Part shown: piece by piece, positions 28,579 through 37,619 of the stretch | Numbering within the stretch: position 1 is the stretch's first letter | How the letters are laid out: every line of letters starts with the position of its first letter | NCBI GenBank assembly: GCA_944322145.1 | Contig: CALUNW010000001.1 | Span: 248,001 to 312,000, forward strand | Reading direction: 5' to 3' | Length of the DNA stretch: 64,000 bases | Origin: an uncultured Atopobiaceae bacterium | GTDB lineage: Bacteria; Actinomycetota; Coriobacteriia; Coriobacteriales; Atopobiaceae | Translations under genes and position numbers: made by a program | Notes under the pieces: model-generated | Databases searched by the model: none | What the model was told of the DNA's origin: nothing | The model's input: the letters and a program-made list of their open reading frames with translations, nothing else

Positions 28579-29427
28579 ATGAGGGGGTACTTCTCGCTTT
28601 CCGAGCGCGGCAACGCCGTCAACGAGGACTTCGCGCACGCCGCCGAGCGCTACGGCATCGTCATAGACGGAGCGTCGGGGCTCGCCGGCGCGCCCCTCTT
28701 TCCCGACCGCTTCCCCACGAATGCCCAGTGGCTCTCCCATGCCGTGGGCGAGCGCGCGTGCGTCGCCCTCGACGCCGGCGCCGCCGCGCGCGAGGCGCTC
28801 GAGGAGGCCGTCGCCGCCGCGCGCTCCGAGCTCGAGGCCGCGGCGGGCCGCCCCGTCGACGACATGGACCCGCTCGCCGTCCCCTCCGCGACGCTCGCCC
28901 TGGCCGTGGCGGCTGAGGACGACGTCGAGCTGCTGGGCCTCGGCGACTCGCCCCTTCTTGCCCTCATGCGCGACGGCAGCCTGCTCGTCTCGACCGACGA
29001 GGTGCTCGAGTCCCTGGACGGGCGCGCCGTGGCGCTCATGGCCGAGCGCGACGCGGGCCGCGGCCTCTCGGGCACGGAGCGACGCCGCCTCGTCGACGAC
29101 GTCATCTGCGCCAACAGGCTGCTGCGCAACGCCCCGGGCGGCTACTGGTGCCTCGACCCGACGGGCGAGGGCCTCTCCCACCTGCGCCGCGTCACCCTGC
29201 CGCGCGAGGAGGTCGTGGCGGTGGCGGGTATGTCGGACGGCATGTGGCGCGCGTTCGACCTCTTCCGCGTCGCGGACCCCGCGGCCGAGCTCGCGTCCCT
29301 GACGCCGGCGCGGGCCCGCACCATCCTGGGGCGCCTGCGCGCGCTCGAGGACGACGACCCCGACTACCTCCGCTTCCCCCGTCTCAAGCGCTCCGACGAC
29401 GCGAGCCTGTTCTGGCTCGGGCTCTGA
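28579..29427 (+). CDS. PP2C-like serine/threonine phosphatase domain protein
   Basis: 282 residues. Motifs in PP2C order: GNAVNEDF (1), VIDGASGL (2, metal Asp), GLGDSPLL (6), GMSDGMWR (8, metal Asp) and DDASLFWL (11). All key acidic residues are present, so activity is plausible, although the domain is diverged and shortened. It probably dephosphorylates a cytoplasmic protein or small molecule. GGAGGG precedes the ATG. Ends ~108 bases before priA. Confidence 0.75.
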   Translation: MRGYFSLSERGNAVNEDFAHAAERYGIVIDGASGLAGAPLFPDRFPTNAQWLSHAVGERACVALDAGAAAREALEEAVAAARSELEAAAGRPVDDMDPLAVPSATLALAVAAEDDVELLGLGDSPLLALMRDGSLLVSTDEVLESLDGRAVALMAERDAGRGLSGTERRRLVDDVICANRLLRNAPGGYWCLDPTGEGLSHLRRVTLPREEVVAVAGMSDGMWRAFDLFRVADPAAELASLTPARARTILGRLRALEDDDPDYLRFPRLKRSDDASLFWLGL

Positions 29428-29459
29428 GCCTCGCGTCGGTTGTTGTCCGGGGGGTCCGC

Positions 29460-29522
29460 TACAATCGTCTGACCAAGGGCAACTGCCGAGAAGGACCGGC
29501 GAGAAGAACCGGCGAGAAGAAC
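29460..29522 (+). promoter_or_regulatory. priA promoter region with tandem GAGAAGRAC triplet
   Basis: A TACAAT -10 candidate (29460-29465) is followed by three copies of GAGAAGRAC at 29488, 29501 and 29514, exactly 13 bases apart and each followed by CGG. If the -10 is right the triplet lies in the priA 5' leader. The motif is the one found ~34 times across the window. Function unknown. Confidence 0.6.
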
Positions 29523-29535
29523 GGGGGGGACAGCC

Positions 29536-31839
29536 ATGCGCTACGCAAGCGTCGCGCTCGACATACCGTCGCGCTCCCTGTCCGGGACCTTCACCTACGC
29601 GGTGCCGACCGAGCTCGCCGCCGAGGCGGCCGTCGGCGCCACGGTGCTCGTCACGTTCTCGCGTCGCGCCGCCGTGGGGTATGTCCTCGCCGTCTCCGAC
29701 ACGCCCCCGGACGGCGTCGACGCGTCCCGCGTGCGCGCCGTGGAGCAGGTGCTCGCCCCGCCCGCCTTCGACGAGGCGGCGGCGCGCGTCGCAACCTGGA
29801 TGGCGCGCGAGTACGTCTGCCCGCTCAGCGAGGCGGTCCGCCTCTTCCTCGCGCCCGGCCAGAAGGTGCGCGTCACGCGCGCCGACGAGAGCGCCCCGTG
29901 GGAGCTCGTCTGCGAGCGCGCGGGCGCCGTCGACGTGCGGTGGACCGCCCTGACGCCCGCCGCCAACGACTACGCGCCGCCACGCACGGCCTCGCGCCAG
30001 CGCGCGGTGATCGAGGCCCTTCGGCAGGGCCCGCAGCGCGTCTCGGAGCTCTCGGCGACCATCCCGGGCGCCGCGAGCGCCGTCACGGCCCTCGAGCGCC
30101 GCGGCGTCGTGGCGGTTGAGTCTCGGCGCTTCCTGCGGGGAGGCGAGGGCACGACGCTCTCGTCCGCGGCGGCGCCGCGCCCGGAGCGCCTCACGTCGGG
30201 CCAGGCCGCGGCCCTCGCCGCCATCGACGAGGCCCGCACGGCCGGCCGTGGTGACGTCGTGCTCGTGGACGGCGTGACGGGCTCGGGAAAGACGGAGGTC
30301 TACCTCGCCGCCATCGAGCGCTCCCTCGCCGAGGGCCGAGGCGCCCTCGTCCTCGTCCCCGAGATCTCGCTCACGGCCCAGACCGTGGGGCGCTTTCGCA
30401 GCCGCTTCGGCGACGACGTCGCGGTGCTCCACTCGCGCCTCTCCGCCGGCGAGCGCTTCGACCAGTGGGACCTCGTTCGCGCCGGCCGCGCGCGCGTCGT
30501 CGTGGGCGCCCGCTCCGCCCTGTTCGCCCCGCTCCCGGACCCCGGCCTCATCATCATCGACGAGGAGCACGAGGGGTCCTACAAGCAGGACAAGTCCCCG
30601 CGCTACCACGCCCGCGACGTGGCGGCGCGCATGGCGGCCGAGCGCGGCTGCGCGCTGGTGCTCGGCTCGGCGACGCCCTCGCTCGAGAGCCTCGAGCGCT
30701 GCCGCTCGGGCTCCTGGCGCGGGGCGCGCTGGACGCGCGTAGAGATGCCCGAGCGCCCCGCCGGCGCGGCCCTCCCGCGGGTGACGGTCGTCGACATGGC
30801 AGAGCAGTTCCGCGGGGGAGGTCGCTCGATCTTCTCGGCCCCCCTCGCCGAGGCGCTGCGCGGCGTCGTCGAGCGGCGCGAGAAGGCCGTGCTCATGCTC
30901 AACCGCCGCGGGTTCGCGAACTTCCTCATGTGCCGCGAGTGCGGCTGCGTCCCCGAGTGCCCGCACTGCTCGACGGCGCTCACCTACCACGAGCGCACGC
31001 ACGCGCTCGCCTGCCACACCTGTGGTCGCACGTGGCCGGTGCGCGCCTTCCCGGACCCCTCGACGCGCTGCCCCAACTGCGGGAGCCGCTACCTCGCCGC
31101 CTTCGGCGTGGGCACGCAGCGCGTGGAGGACGAGCTCGCGATGCTGCTTCCCGAGGGCGTCGAGATCATCCGCATGGACGCGGACACCACGCGCGCCAAG
31201 GGCGCCCACCAGCGCCTGCTCGAGCGCTTCGACGCCGCGGAGTGCGCCGTTCTCGTGGGCACGCAGATGATCGCCAAGGGGCTCGACTTCCCCGAGGTCA
31301 CGCTCGTGGGCGTGGTCAACGCGGACACCATGCTCAAGCTCCCCGACTTTCGCGCCGCCGAGCGCACCTACGACCTGCTCGAGCAGGTGGCGGGTCGCGC
31401 GGGGCGCGGGGGGCGCCCCGGCGAGGTCATCGTGCAGACCTACTGGGCCACGCACCCTGCCATGCGCGCCGTCTCCTCCCACGACCGGGCGATCTTCCTC
31501 GACGCCGAGCGCGCCGAGCGCGCGGAGGCGCTCTACCCGCCCTTCTCGAGACTTGCCAACGTCGTCGTGTGGGGGCGCGACGCCCGCTCGGTGCGTGCCG
31601 CGTGCGACGAGCTGGCGTCGACCGTGCGCGCGGCCGCGGGCGTGGCGCCCGGATGGGAGGTGCTCGGGCCCGCCGACTGCGTCAAGGCGCGGGTGAAGGA
31701 CCAGACGCGCCGCCATCTCATGGTGAAGGCGCCCGTCGACGCGGACCTCGGCGCGCTTCTCGGCTCGTGCGTGGGCTCGCTCGGGCGGCGTCCGGGTATT
31801 AACATTGCAGTGGACATCGACGCCTACGACCTCATGTAG
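29536..31839 (+). CDS. priA: Primosomal replication-restart helicase PriA
   Basis: 767 residues. Loads the replisome on stalled forks. Seen: N-terminal DNA-binding region, Walker A DGVTGSGKTEV, DEEH box (DEEHEGSYKQ), the zinc-binding stretch with CRECGC, CPHC, CHTCG and CPNCG (about residues 468-520), and helicase motifs V-VI (GTQMIAKGLDFP, QVAGRAGR). Normal length. It heads the row priA-def-fmt-rsmB, conserved in many bacteria. Confidence 0.95.
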   Translation: MRYASVALDIPSRSLSGTFTYAVPTELAAEAAVGATVLVTFSRRAAVGYVLAVSDTPPDGVDASRVRAVEQVLAPPAFDEAAARVATWMAREYVCPLSEAVRLFLAPGQKVRVTRADESAPWELVCERAGAVDVRWTALTPAANDYAPPRTASRQRAVIEALRQGPQRVSELSATIPGAASAVTALERRGVVAVESRRFLRGGEGTTLSSAAAPRPERLTSGQAAALAAIDEARTAGRGDVVLVDGVTGSGKTEVYLAAIERSLAEGRGALVLVPEISLTAQTVGRFRSRFGDDVAVLHSRLSAGERFDQWDLVRAGRARVVVGARSALFAPLPDPGLIIIDEEHEGSYKQDKSPRYHARDVAARMAAERGCALVLGSATPSLESLERCRSGSWRGARWTRVEMPERPAGAALPRVTVVDMAEQFRGGGRSIFSAPLAEALRGVVERREKAVLMLNRRGFANFLMCRECGCVPECPHCSTALTYHERTHALACHTCGRTWPVRAFPDPSTRCPNCGSRYLAAFGVGTQRVEDELAMLLPEGVEIIRMDADTTRAKGAHQRLLERFDAAECAVLVGTQMIAKGLDFPEVTLVGVVNADTMLKLPDFRAAERTYDLLEQVAGRAGRGGRPGEVIVQTYWATHPAMRAVSSHDRAIFLDAERAERAEALYPPFSRLANVVVWGRDARSVRAACDELASTVRAAAGVAPGWEVLGPADCVKARVKDQTRRHLMVKAPVDADLGALLGSCVGSLGRRPGINIAVDIDAYDLM

Positions 31840-31884
31840 GCATGGCGCGCGGCCGGCAGGGGCCCGCCGCGCAGAAGGAGGACC

Positions 31885-32436
31885 ATGAACGAGCTCAAGC
31901 AGATCGTGCTCTCGCCCGACCCGCGCCTCTCCGAGGAGTGCGCCCCCGTCGAGAGGATCGACGACGAGGTGCGCGCCCTCGCCAAGCGCATGCTCAAGAT
32001 CATGTACGCCGCGGACGGCTGCGGTCTCGCCGGGCCGCAGATCGGCGAGATGCGCCAGATCGTGGTCATAGACGTCGACTACGCGGGCCGCGGCAGCAAG
32101 AAGAACCCCTACGTGCTCATCAACCCGCGCGTCATCGCGGCGGACGGCCCCGAGAAGGAGGGGTCCGAGGGGTGCCTGTCGTTCCCGGGCGTGAGCGTCA
32201 AGGTGAGCCGCCCGAGCCACGTCGTGGTCCAGGCGCTCAACCTCGACGGGGACCTCATGCAGTACGAGGCCGACGGGGACCTCATGGCCGTGTGCCTCCA
32301 GCACGAGATCGACCACGTCCACGGCGTGACGATGTTCGATCACCTGTCGCCGATGCGCCGCGCGGAGGCCGAGCGCGCCTACGAGGACGCGCTGGCCGCC
32401 GGGGCGCTCCCCGGCGAGACCGAGGTGGCGGAGTAG
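31885..32436 (+). CDS. def: Peptide deformylase
   Basis: 183 residues. Removes the formyl group from new proteins; Fe/Zn hydrolase. Motifs GCGLAGPQIG (46-55), EGCLSFPG with Cys97, and QHEIDH with His140, Glu141 and His144. The commoner form of motif I is GxGLAAxQIG; Gly for Ala at the fifth position is a mild variant. Followed at 10 bases by fmt, which adds the formyl group to initiator tRNA. Confidence 0.96.
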   Translation: MNELKQIVLSPDPRLSEECAPVERIDDEVRALAKRMLKIMYAADGCGLAGPQIGEMRQIVVIDVDYAGRGSKKNPYVLINPRVIAADGPEKEGSEGCLSFPGVSVKVSRPSHVVVQALNLDGDLMQYEADGDLMAVCLQHEIDHVHGVTMFDHLSPMRRAEAERAYEDALAAGALPGETEVAE

Positions 32437-32445
32437 GAGGCGAGC

Positions 32446-33372
32446 ATGGGGTCCAAGACGAGGGTCGTCTTCATGGGGACGCCGGACTTCGCGGTGCCCT
32501 CCCTCGAGGCTCTGGCGCGCGCGTGCGAGGTGACGCTCGTCCTCACGCGCCCCGACGCCGTGCGCGGACGGGGGCGCGCGCTCGTGCCCTCCCCGGTGAA
32601 GGCCCGCGCGCTCGAGCTGGGACTGCCCGTGCGCGAGGCCGCGCGCGTGACGCCGGAGGTCATGGATGAGCTGCGCTCCGCCGCGCCCGAGGTGATCTGC
32701 GTCGCGGCCTACGGCTGCATCCTGCCCGACGAGGTGCTCGCGCTCGCTCCCGGCGGCTGCGTGAACGTCCACGCGTCGCTGCTTCCGCGCTGGCGCGGGG
32801 CTGCCCCGATCCAGCGCTCCATCCTGGCGGGCGATGCCGAGACCGGCGTCTCGATCATGCGGATCGGCCACGGCGTTGACACCGGCGCCTACTGCGCTCA
32901 GGCGTCGACCCCTATAGGCGAGAAGGACGCGGGGGCCCTCACGGCCGAGCTCGCCCGCATGGGCGCCGAGCTGCTCGTTGAGACGCTGCCGTCCGTCCTG
33001 GACGGGACGGCGGCGTGGGTCGAGCAGGACGAGGCGCTCGTGACGCACGCCGCCAAGATCGACAAGGCCGAGCTGCTGCTCGACCCGGCCGACGGGGCGC
33101 GGGTCAACGCCCTGCGCGTCCAGGCGTCGGGCGACACGGCGCCCGCGCGCTGCGTCGTCGCGGGCCGAGGCGCGCGCGTGTGCGCGGCGCGCACAGGCGA
33201 GCGCGACGTCGCCCCCGGCTCCGTGGCCGTGGAGCGCGGCAGGGTCTGGCTGGGCTGCGCCGACGGCGCGCTCGAGGTCCTGCGCGTGAAGCCCGAGGGC
33301 AAGCGCGAGATGGAGGCTGCGGCGTGGGCGTCAGGCCTGCGCGGGGACGGCCTCGCCTGGGAGCGCGCGTAG
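32446..33372 (+). CDS. fmt: Methionyl-tRNA formyltransferase
   Basis: 308 residues. Formylates Met-tRNA-fMet using 10-formyl-THF. N-terminal FMGTPDFAVPS, then HASLLPRWRGAAPIQRSIL (the folate-site signature) and GVDTGAYCAQ. C-terminal OB-type tRNA domain from ~205. The TAG stop overlaps the GTG start of rsmB by one base (TAGTG), so the two are translationally coupled. Confidence 0.96.
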   Translation: MGSKTRVVFMGTPDFAVPSLEALARACEVTLVLTRPDAVRGRGRALVPSPVKARALELGLPVREAARVTPEVMDELRSAAPEVICVAAYGCILPDEVLALAPGGCVNVHASLLPRWRGAAPIQRSILAGDAETGVSIMRIGHGVDTGAYCAQASTPIGEKDAGALTAELARMGAELLVETLPSVLDGTAAWVEQDEALVTHAAKIDKAELLLDPADGARVNALRVQASGDTAPARCVVAGRGARVCAARTGERDVAPGSVAVERGRVWLGCADGALEVLRVKPEGKREMEAAAWASGLRGDGLAWERA

Positions 33373-34685
33373 TGGCGCGCGCCACGGACGCGCGCCGCCT
33401 GGCGCTCGCCCTTCTCGGCGAGCGCCGCCGCCGGGACGCCCGCGCCCGCGACCTGCTGCGTGCCTCGTCGGAACTCGATGCGCTGACGGAGCGCGACCGC
33501 GCCTTCGCTACGCGCCTCGTGCTCGGGGTCACCGCGGCGGAGGGCGCGCTCGACCATTTCCTCGACGGCCACCTGCGGCGCGGCGCTCGCCTTGAGCCCC
33601 GCGTGCGCGACGCCCTGCGCCTCTCCTCCTTCGAGTTGCTGTACCTCGACGGGCGCGCGGACGTCTGCGTGAGCCAGGGCGTCGAGCTCGTGCGCGGCGT
33701 CGCGCCGCGCGCGGCCGGGCTCGCAAACGCCGTGCTGAGGCGGGTGGCCGAGAGTGACGTCCCCATGCTCGAGGCGGCTCGCGAGCGTCTCGCCGAGGGC
33801 TCGTTTGGTGCTTCCGAACTGGCGCTCGTCGGCGCGCTTCCCACATGGCTCTGCGAGCGCGCCCTCGCCTCGCTCGGAGCGGCGGACGCCGCCGCCTGGG
33901 CCCGCGGGGCGCTGGAGCCCGCGGGCGCCTGGGTCGCCGGATTCAAAAGGGGACAGACCCCTTTTGAATCATTGCTGCGCGATGCGGGCTGCGCGCCCGA
34001 GGAGGGACCGCTGCCGGGGTCGTATCTTCTCGGGGCCCCGGCGTGCCTCGCCCCCTCCGGCCTCGTCGAGCGCGTCAACGTCATCCCGTGCGACCTCGCC
34101 GCTCAGGAGGTCGCGCGTGCCGCGGCGCCCGCTCCCGGCGAGCGGGTGCTCGAGGTCGGGCAGGGCCGCGGCACCAAGACCCTGCTGCTCGAGGGGGCCG
34201 CCTGCGCGGAGGGCGGCCCGTGCGAGATCGTCGCCGTCGAGGTCAGCCCGCGCAAGTCCGAGCTGGCCGCGCGGCGCATGGAGGCGGCGGGCATCTCCGG
34301 CCACGTGCGGTGCGTCTGCGCGGACGGTCGCCGCCTGGGCGACGATCTCGGCCTCTTCGACCTCGTGTTTCTCGACGCGCCCTGCACCGGCACCGGCACG
34401 CTCGCCCGCCATCCCGAGATCGCGTGGTCGCTTGCGCCGGATGCCGCGCGCGAGCTCGCCACCCTTCAGCGCGAGCTTCTCGGGTCCGCCGCGTCACGCG
34501 TGGCGCCGGGCGGGCGTCTCGTTTATGCCACCTGCTCGATCCTTGCGGAGGAGGACGAGCGCGTGGTCGAGTCTCTTCTCGCCAGCCCCCTGGGAGCCGC
34601 CTTCGAGCTCGTGAGCTCGGGTCGCACGGTCGTGCGCCCCGGCGTCGACACCCACTTCCACGCCGAGCTCCGTCGACGCGCCTAA
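33372..34685 (+). CDS. rsmB: 16S rRNA m5C967 methyltransferase RsmB
   Basis: 437 residues from the GTG that overlaps the fmt stop. N-terminal NusB-like RNA domain (~1-140) and C-terminal AdoMet methyltransferase: EVGQGRGTKTLLL, DLVFLDAPCTGTGTLARHPE and VYATCSILAEED, both catalytic Cys present. Between the domains, residues ~190-200 (GFKRGQTPFES) are entirely encoded by a perfect family D palindrome at 33940-33970. This lies in the linker, so the enzyme is probably still active. The stop overlaps the convergent HAD gene by two bases. Confidence 0.94.
   Translation: MARATDARRLALALLGERRRRDARARDLLRASSELDALTERDRAFATRLVLGVTAAEGALDHFLDGHLRRGARLEPRVRDALRLSSFELLYLDGRADVCVSQGVELVRGVAPRAAGLANAVLRRVAESDVPMLEAARERLAEGSFGASELALVGALPTWLCERALASLGAADAAAWARGALEPAGAWVAGFKRGQTPFESLLRDAGCAPEEGPLPGSYLLGAPACLAPSGLVERVNVIPCDLAAQEVARAAAPAPGERVLEVGQGRGTKTLLLEGAACAEGGPCEIVAVEVSPRKSELAARRMEAAGISGHVRCVCADGRRLGDDLGLFDLVFLDAPCTGTGTLARHPEIAWSLAPDAARELATLQRELLGSAASRVAPGGRLVYATCSILAEEDERVVESLLASPLGAAFELVSSGRTVVRPGVDTHFHAELRRRA
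33940..33970. repeat. 31-bp perfect palindrome, family D, in frame inside rsmB
   Basis: GATTCAAAAGGGG, loop ACAGA, CCCCTTTTGAATC. The same words make up the arms at 16773-16849. It is AT-rich at its ends, unlike the surrounding gene, and keeps the rsmB frame open. Confidence 0.92.
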
Positions 34686-35374
34686 GCGCCCTCGGGGCGC
34701 CTATCGTCCACGAGCCCCTCCCAGCCCTCGATGCACGCGTCTGCCTCGCGTCTGAGCGAGTCCCAGGGCTGGCGCGGGTCGTCGCAGCTCACGGCCACCG
34801 TCGCCATCCCGGCGCGCCGCGCGGAAAGCACGCCGGGGAGGATGTCCTCGAAGACGGCGCAGCCCTGCGGGGCGACCCCGAGCCTGCGCGCCGCCTCGAG
34901 GTAGATGTCGGGGTGGTCCTTGCCCCGCGCGACCTCGCGCCCGCAGACGACCTCGTCGAAGAGTCCGTAGACGTCCACGTGCCGCATGGCCCCGAGGACG
35001 TGCGGGTCGTTCGTCGTCGCGAGCGCCAGCGGCACGCCGGAACGGCGCAGGCGGCGCAGGTAGGCCTCGGCGCCCGAGCGCAGGGTCACCTCCGTCTCGT
35101 AGAGCGCCGCCCCCAGGCGGTTCCACTCGTCCACGATGTCGGCCACCTCGTCGTGCAGCCGATATCGCTCGATGCACCACTGCGCGCCGGCGGCAAAGCC
35201 GAGCGTCGCGAGCATGGCCGAGGCGTCCTCGTCAAAGGGGAGCCCCCTCGTGGCGAAGAAGATCTCGTCCACCCGCCGCCACAGATGCCAGGTGTGCGCG
35301 AGGGTGCCGTCAAAGTCGAAGATCGCGGCCGAGAAGGACGGCGGCCAGAGCCGCAGGCGCTCCGTGGTCCCCAT
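34682..35374 (-). CDS. HAD-superfamily hydrolase
   Basis: 230 residues. HAD motifs: FDFDGTLAHT (19-28), ATTNDP (motif II), Lys in GKDHPDIY (motif III) and AVFEDILPG (motif IV). The helical cap suggests a phosphatase of the phosphoglycolate/beta-PGM class. Its ATG overlaps the stop of the TPR gene by one base (TGATG), so it is translated with it. Confidence 0.88.
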   Translation of the reverse strand: MGTTERLRLWPPSFSAAIFDFDGTLAHTWHLWRRVDEIFFATRGLPFDEDASAMLATLGFAAGAQWCIERYRLHDEVADIVDEWNRLGAALYETEVTLRSGAEAYLRRLRRSGVPLALATTNDPHVLGAMRHVDVYGLFDEVVCGREVARGKDHPDIYLEAARRLGVAPQGCAVFEDILPGVLSARRAGMATVAVSCDDPRQPWDSLRREADACIEGWEGLVDDRRPEGA

Positions 35375-37581
35375 CAGCGGTCGGGCTCGTCCTCGAGCGA
35401 GCGGAGCACGCCGTAGGTGACGTCGTCGCGCGAGAGGGTGCACAGCGACCGCGTGAGGTCCCGCGCCACGCCGAAGAGCTCGGCGTTGGTCGCGGCGCGC
35501 GCCCCCTCGAGCAGCGCAGCGGCGACGGCCTCGGTCGGGGCGAGCGGTATGCCGGCAGCGAGCAGCACGGAGTCCGCCTGCTCTGCCGTGAGCTCTCCGC
35601 CCGCCGAGGCGCCGACGTGACCGATGAGCGCGACGACCGCGAGCCCGGCCACGAGCGCCGGGGCGCCGAGATGGCGAGTTGCGCGCTGGTAGCAGGCCTG
35701 GGCGGCAAGGACGCGACCGCGCTGCCACTGGAGCTGGGCCATCTGCAGGTAGCCGACGCCCACGGACTCCGCGTCGTGTGCGAGCGCGAGCATATGCGCA
35801 AGCTCCTGCTCGGCACCGTCGACGTCGCCGGCGGCCTCGAGGCACTGCGCGAGGTTGAGGGTTGCCTGCGGGGAGAGCGGAGCGACCTCGCTCGCGCGTC
35901 GGGCGTGCCCAAGCGCGTCGTCGACGCGCCCCCGTGCGAGGTCGCAGACGGCGGCGATCGTGTGCGCCTCGGGATAGGCCGCCGGGACGAGGGCGGGCGT
36001 CTCGCCGGGGGACGCCACGAGGCGGTTGTACAGGACGCGCTCGGTGGGGGAGGCGAAGGAGAGCCAGCGGGTGCCGTCGAGGCCGTCGTAGGTGCCGAGC
36101 CCGTCCACGGGCAGCAGCGCCCCCTCCGCGATGCGCGCCGCCACGTCGATGTCGCGCGCCCCGAGGCGCTCGCGGGCGCGGCCGCATGCGACGGTGAGGT
36201 CGTCGCCGACGACGAGCGCCTCCTCGATGGCGACGGGGTCGTCCGGGAGGGTCCCCTCGATCAGGCCCGTGACGCAGCGCGTCGCCGCCTCGAGGACGTC
36301 TTGTCTCCCGCTCCTGCGCGCGGCCGCGAGGATGGCGCGCACGTTCTCCTCGGTAGAGTCGGAGAGCTCGCGCGTGAGCTCCCGGGCCACGGAGCGCCGG
36401 GCCGCCGTCTCGTCGGTTGCCAGACCGTCCGCGCGCCGGCAGCCAAGCGCCGTCGCCTCCTCGTCGCGCAGCTCGCGATCCGAGAGCTCGACGGGATCGT
36501 GGCGGCGCGCGGGGCAGAGGCGCTCGTCGTCGAGCGAGAAGCCCTGCGTCACGGGGGAGAGCGTCCGGTCCCGCTCGTCGAGGGCAGCTCCGGCGGCGCG
36601 CAGCACGGCCAGGGGGTCGCGCACGTCATCGAGGTCGAGGCCCTCTATGAGGTCGCGCGTCAGGCGCGCGGAGTAGTAGCAGGCGTGTCCGTCCGCGCCG
36701 TCGACGACGCCTGCGACCCAGACCTCGCGCAGCTGCGGGCAGGCCGTAAGGGCGTAGCCCGAGAGGAGGACGGCGAGGCGAGCGTTGTAGTCCGTGGCGG
36801 CGCGCCGGCGCATCTCCCTCGTGGCGGGGACGACTCCCAGGCCGTCGACGTAGGCGCTCTGGGACCAGACGCTCGGCTGGACGAGGTCGACCTCGAAGGC
36901 CGCGAGCCCGAGCGTCACGTTGACGCGGAAGCGCGCCGTCAGGCGGTGGGGGAGCCTCATCGACTCGATGCCAAACGAGAGTGCGCGGCGGACGTCCCAC
37001 TCCCCGCGCGCGGGCGTTCCGGCGCGTGCGGCGACCTCGGCTGCCTGGGACGTTATCGAGCGTGCGACGCGCTGCTCGACGCGCACGAGCTCCTCGACCG
37101 TGGCGTCGTTGACGTCCTCGATCACGTGGCTGGCGAGAAGGACGTCGTTGAGCGCGGACTCGATGCGCAGGACGCGCAGGCGCGCGAGCTGCGTGGTCTG
37201 GGCGTCGTCGATGCGCAGGTAGAAGAGGCCGGAGGTACGGGGTCTCACCACGTGGGCCGCGGGGAGCTCGACGTCGGTCTCGAGCAGGCCCGCCTCGACG
37301 AGGCGCGAGGCGAGATGGGCCTCGACCGCGCTCGGCGCCAGCGCGCCCCCCGGGAGCGCCGCGGCCTCGATGCGGGCCCGGACGTCGACCACGAAGCTCG
37401 CGAGCACCGCCATCGGGTCGGGAGAGGACACGAGGGAGTCGGAGAGCGCCTCGATGTCGAGGACGGAGGTGTTGCCGTCGTCGGCCTCGACGTTGCCGGC
37501 GTCGACATCGTCATCCGTGCTCACGAGGGCCGCGAAGAGCCTGCCGAGCCTTCCGCGCCCCTCCTCGGGAACTTCTGCCAT
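35374..37581 (-). CDS. Large TPR-containing protein, function unknown
   Basis: 735 residues from the ATG at 37581 (GGAGGGAGG upstream). The N-terminal ~110 residues are acidic and poorly ordered; the middle is a mixed alpha/beta region with many Asp/Arg. A tetratricopeptide block is visible near 560-650 (HARRASEVAPLSPQATLNLA, then CLEAAGDVDGAEQELAHML, then QRGRVLAAQACYQRA). No signal peptide or membrane helix, so probably a cytoplasmic scaffold. Coupled to the HAD gene downstream. Confidence 0.65.
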   Translation of the reverse strand: MAEVPEEGRGRLGRLFAALVSTDDDVDAGNVEADDGNTSVLDIEALSDSLVSSPDPMAVLASFVVDVRARIEAAALPGGALAPSAVEAHLASRLVEAGLLETDVELPAAHVVRPRTSGLFYLRIDDAQTTQLARLRVLRIESALNDVLLASHVIEDVNDATVEELVRVEQRVARSITSQAAEVAARAGTPARGEWDVRRALSFGIESMRLPHRLTARFRVNVTLGLAAFEVDLVQPSVWSQSAYVDGLGVVPATREMRRRAATDYNARLAVLLSGYALTACPQLREVWVAGVVDGADGHACYYSARLTRDLIEGLDLDDVRDPLAVLRAAGAALDERDRTLSPVTQGFSLDDERLCPARRHDPVELSDRELRDEEATALGCRRADGLATDETAARRSVARELTRELSDSTEENVRAILAAARRSGRQDVLEAATRCVTGLIEGTLPDDPVAIEEALVVGDDLTVACGRARERLGARDIDVAARIAEGALLPVDGLGTYDGLDGTRWLSFASPTERVLYNRLVASPGETPALVPAAYPEAHTIAAVCDLARGRVDDALGHARRASEVAPLSPQATLNLAQCLEAAGDVDGAEQELAHMLALAHDAESVGVGYLQMAQLQWQRGRVLAAQACYQRATRHLGAPALVAGLAVVALIGHVGASAGGELTAEQADSVLLAAGIPLAPTEAVAAALLEGARAATNAELFGVARDLTRSLCTLSRDDVTYGVLRSLEDEPDR

Positions 37582-37619
37582 GGTCGCCTCCCTCCTGCGT
37601 CTCAACTTCGTCCCGCGTC

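Noticed and set aside
20128-33048. Very long open frames on the minus strand opposite cstA (20128-22911), the fused ABC gene (24636-27926) and priA-fmt (28501-33048)
   Set aside because: They are shadows of real genes in GC-rich DNA: low complexity, rich in His/Arg/Ala/Gly, no domain, no ribosome site, while the opposite strand encodes well-known conserved proteins.
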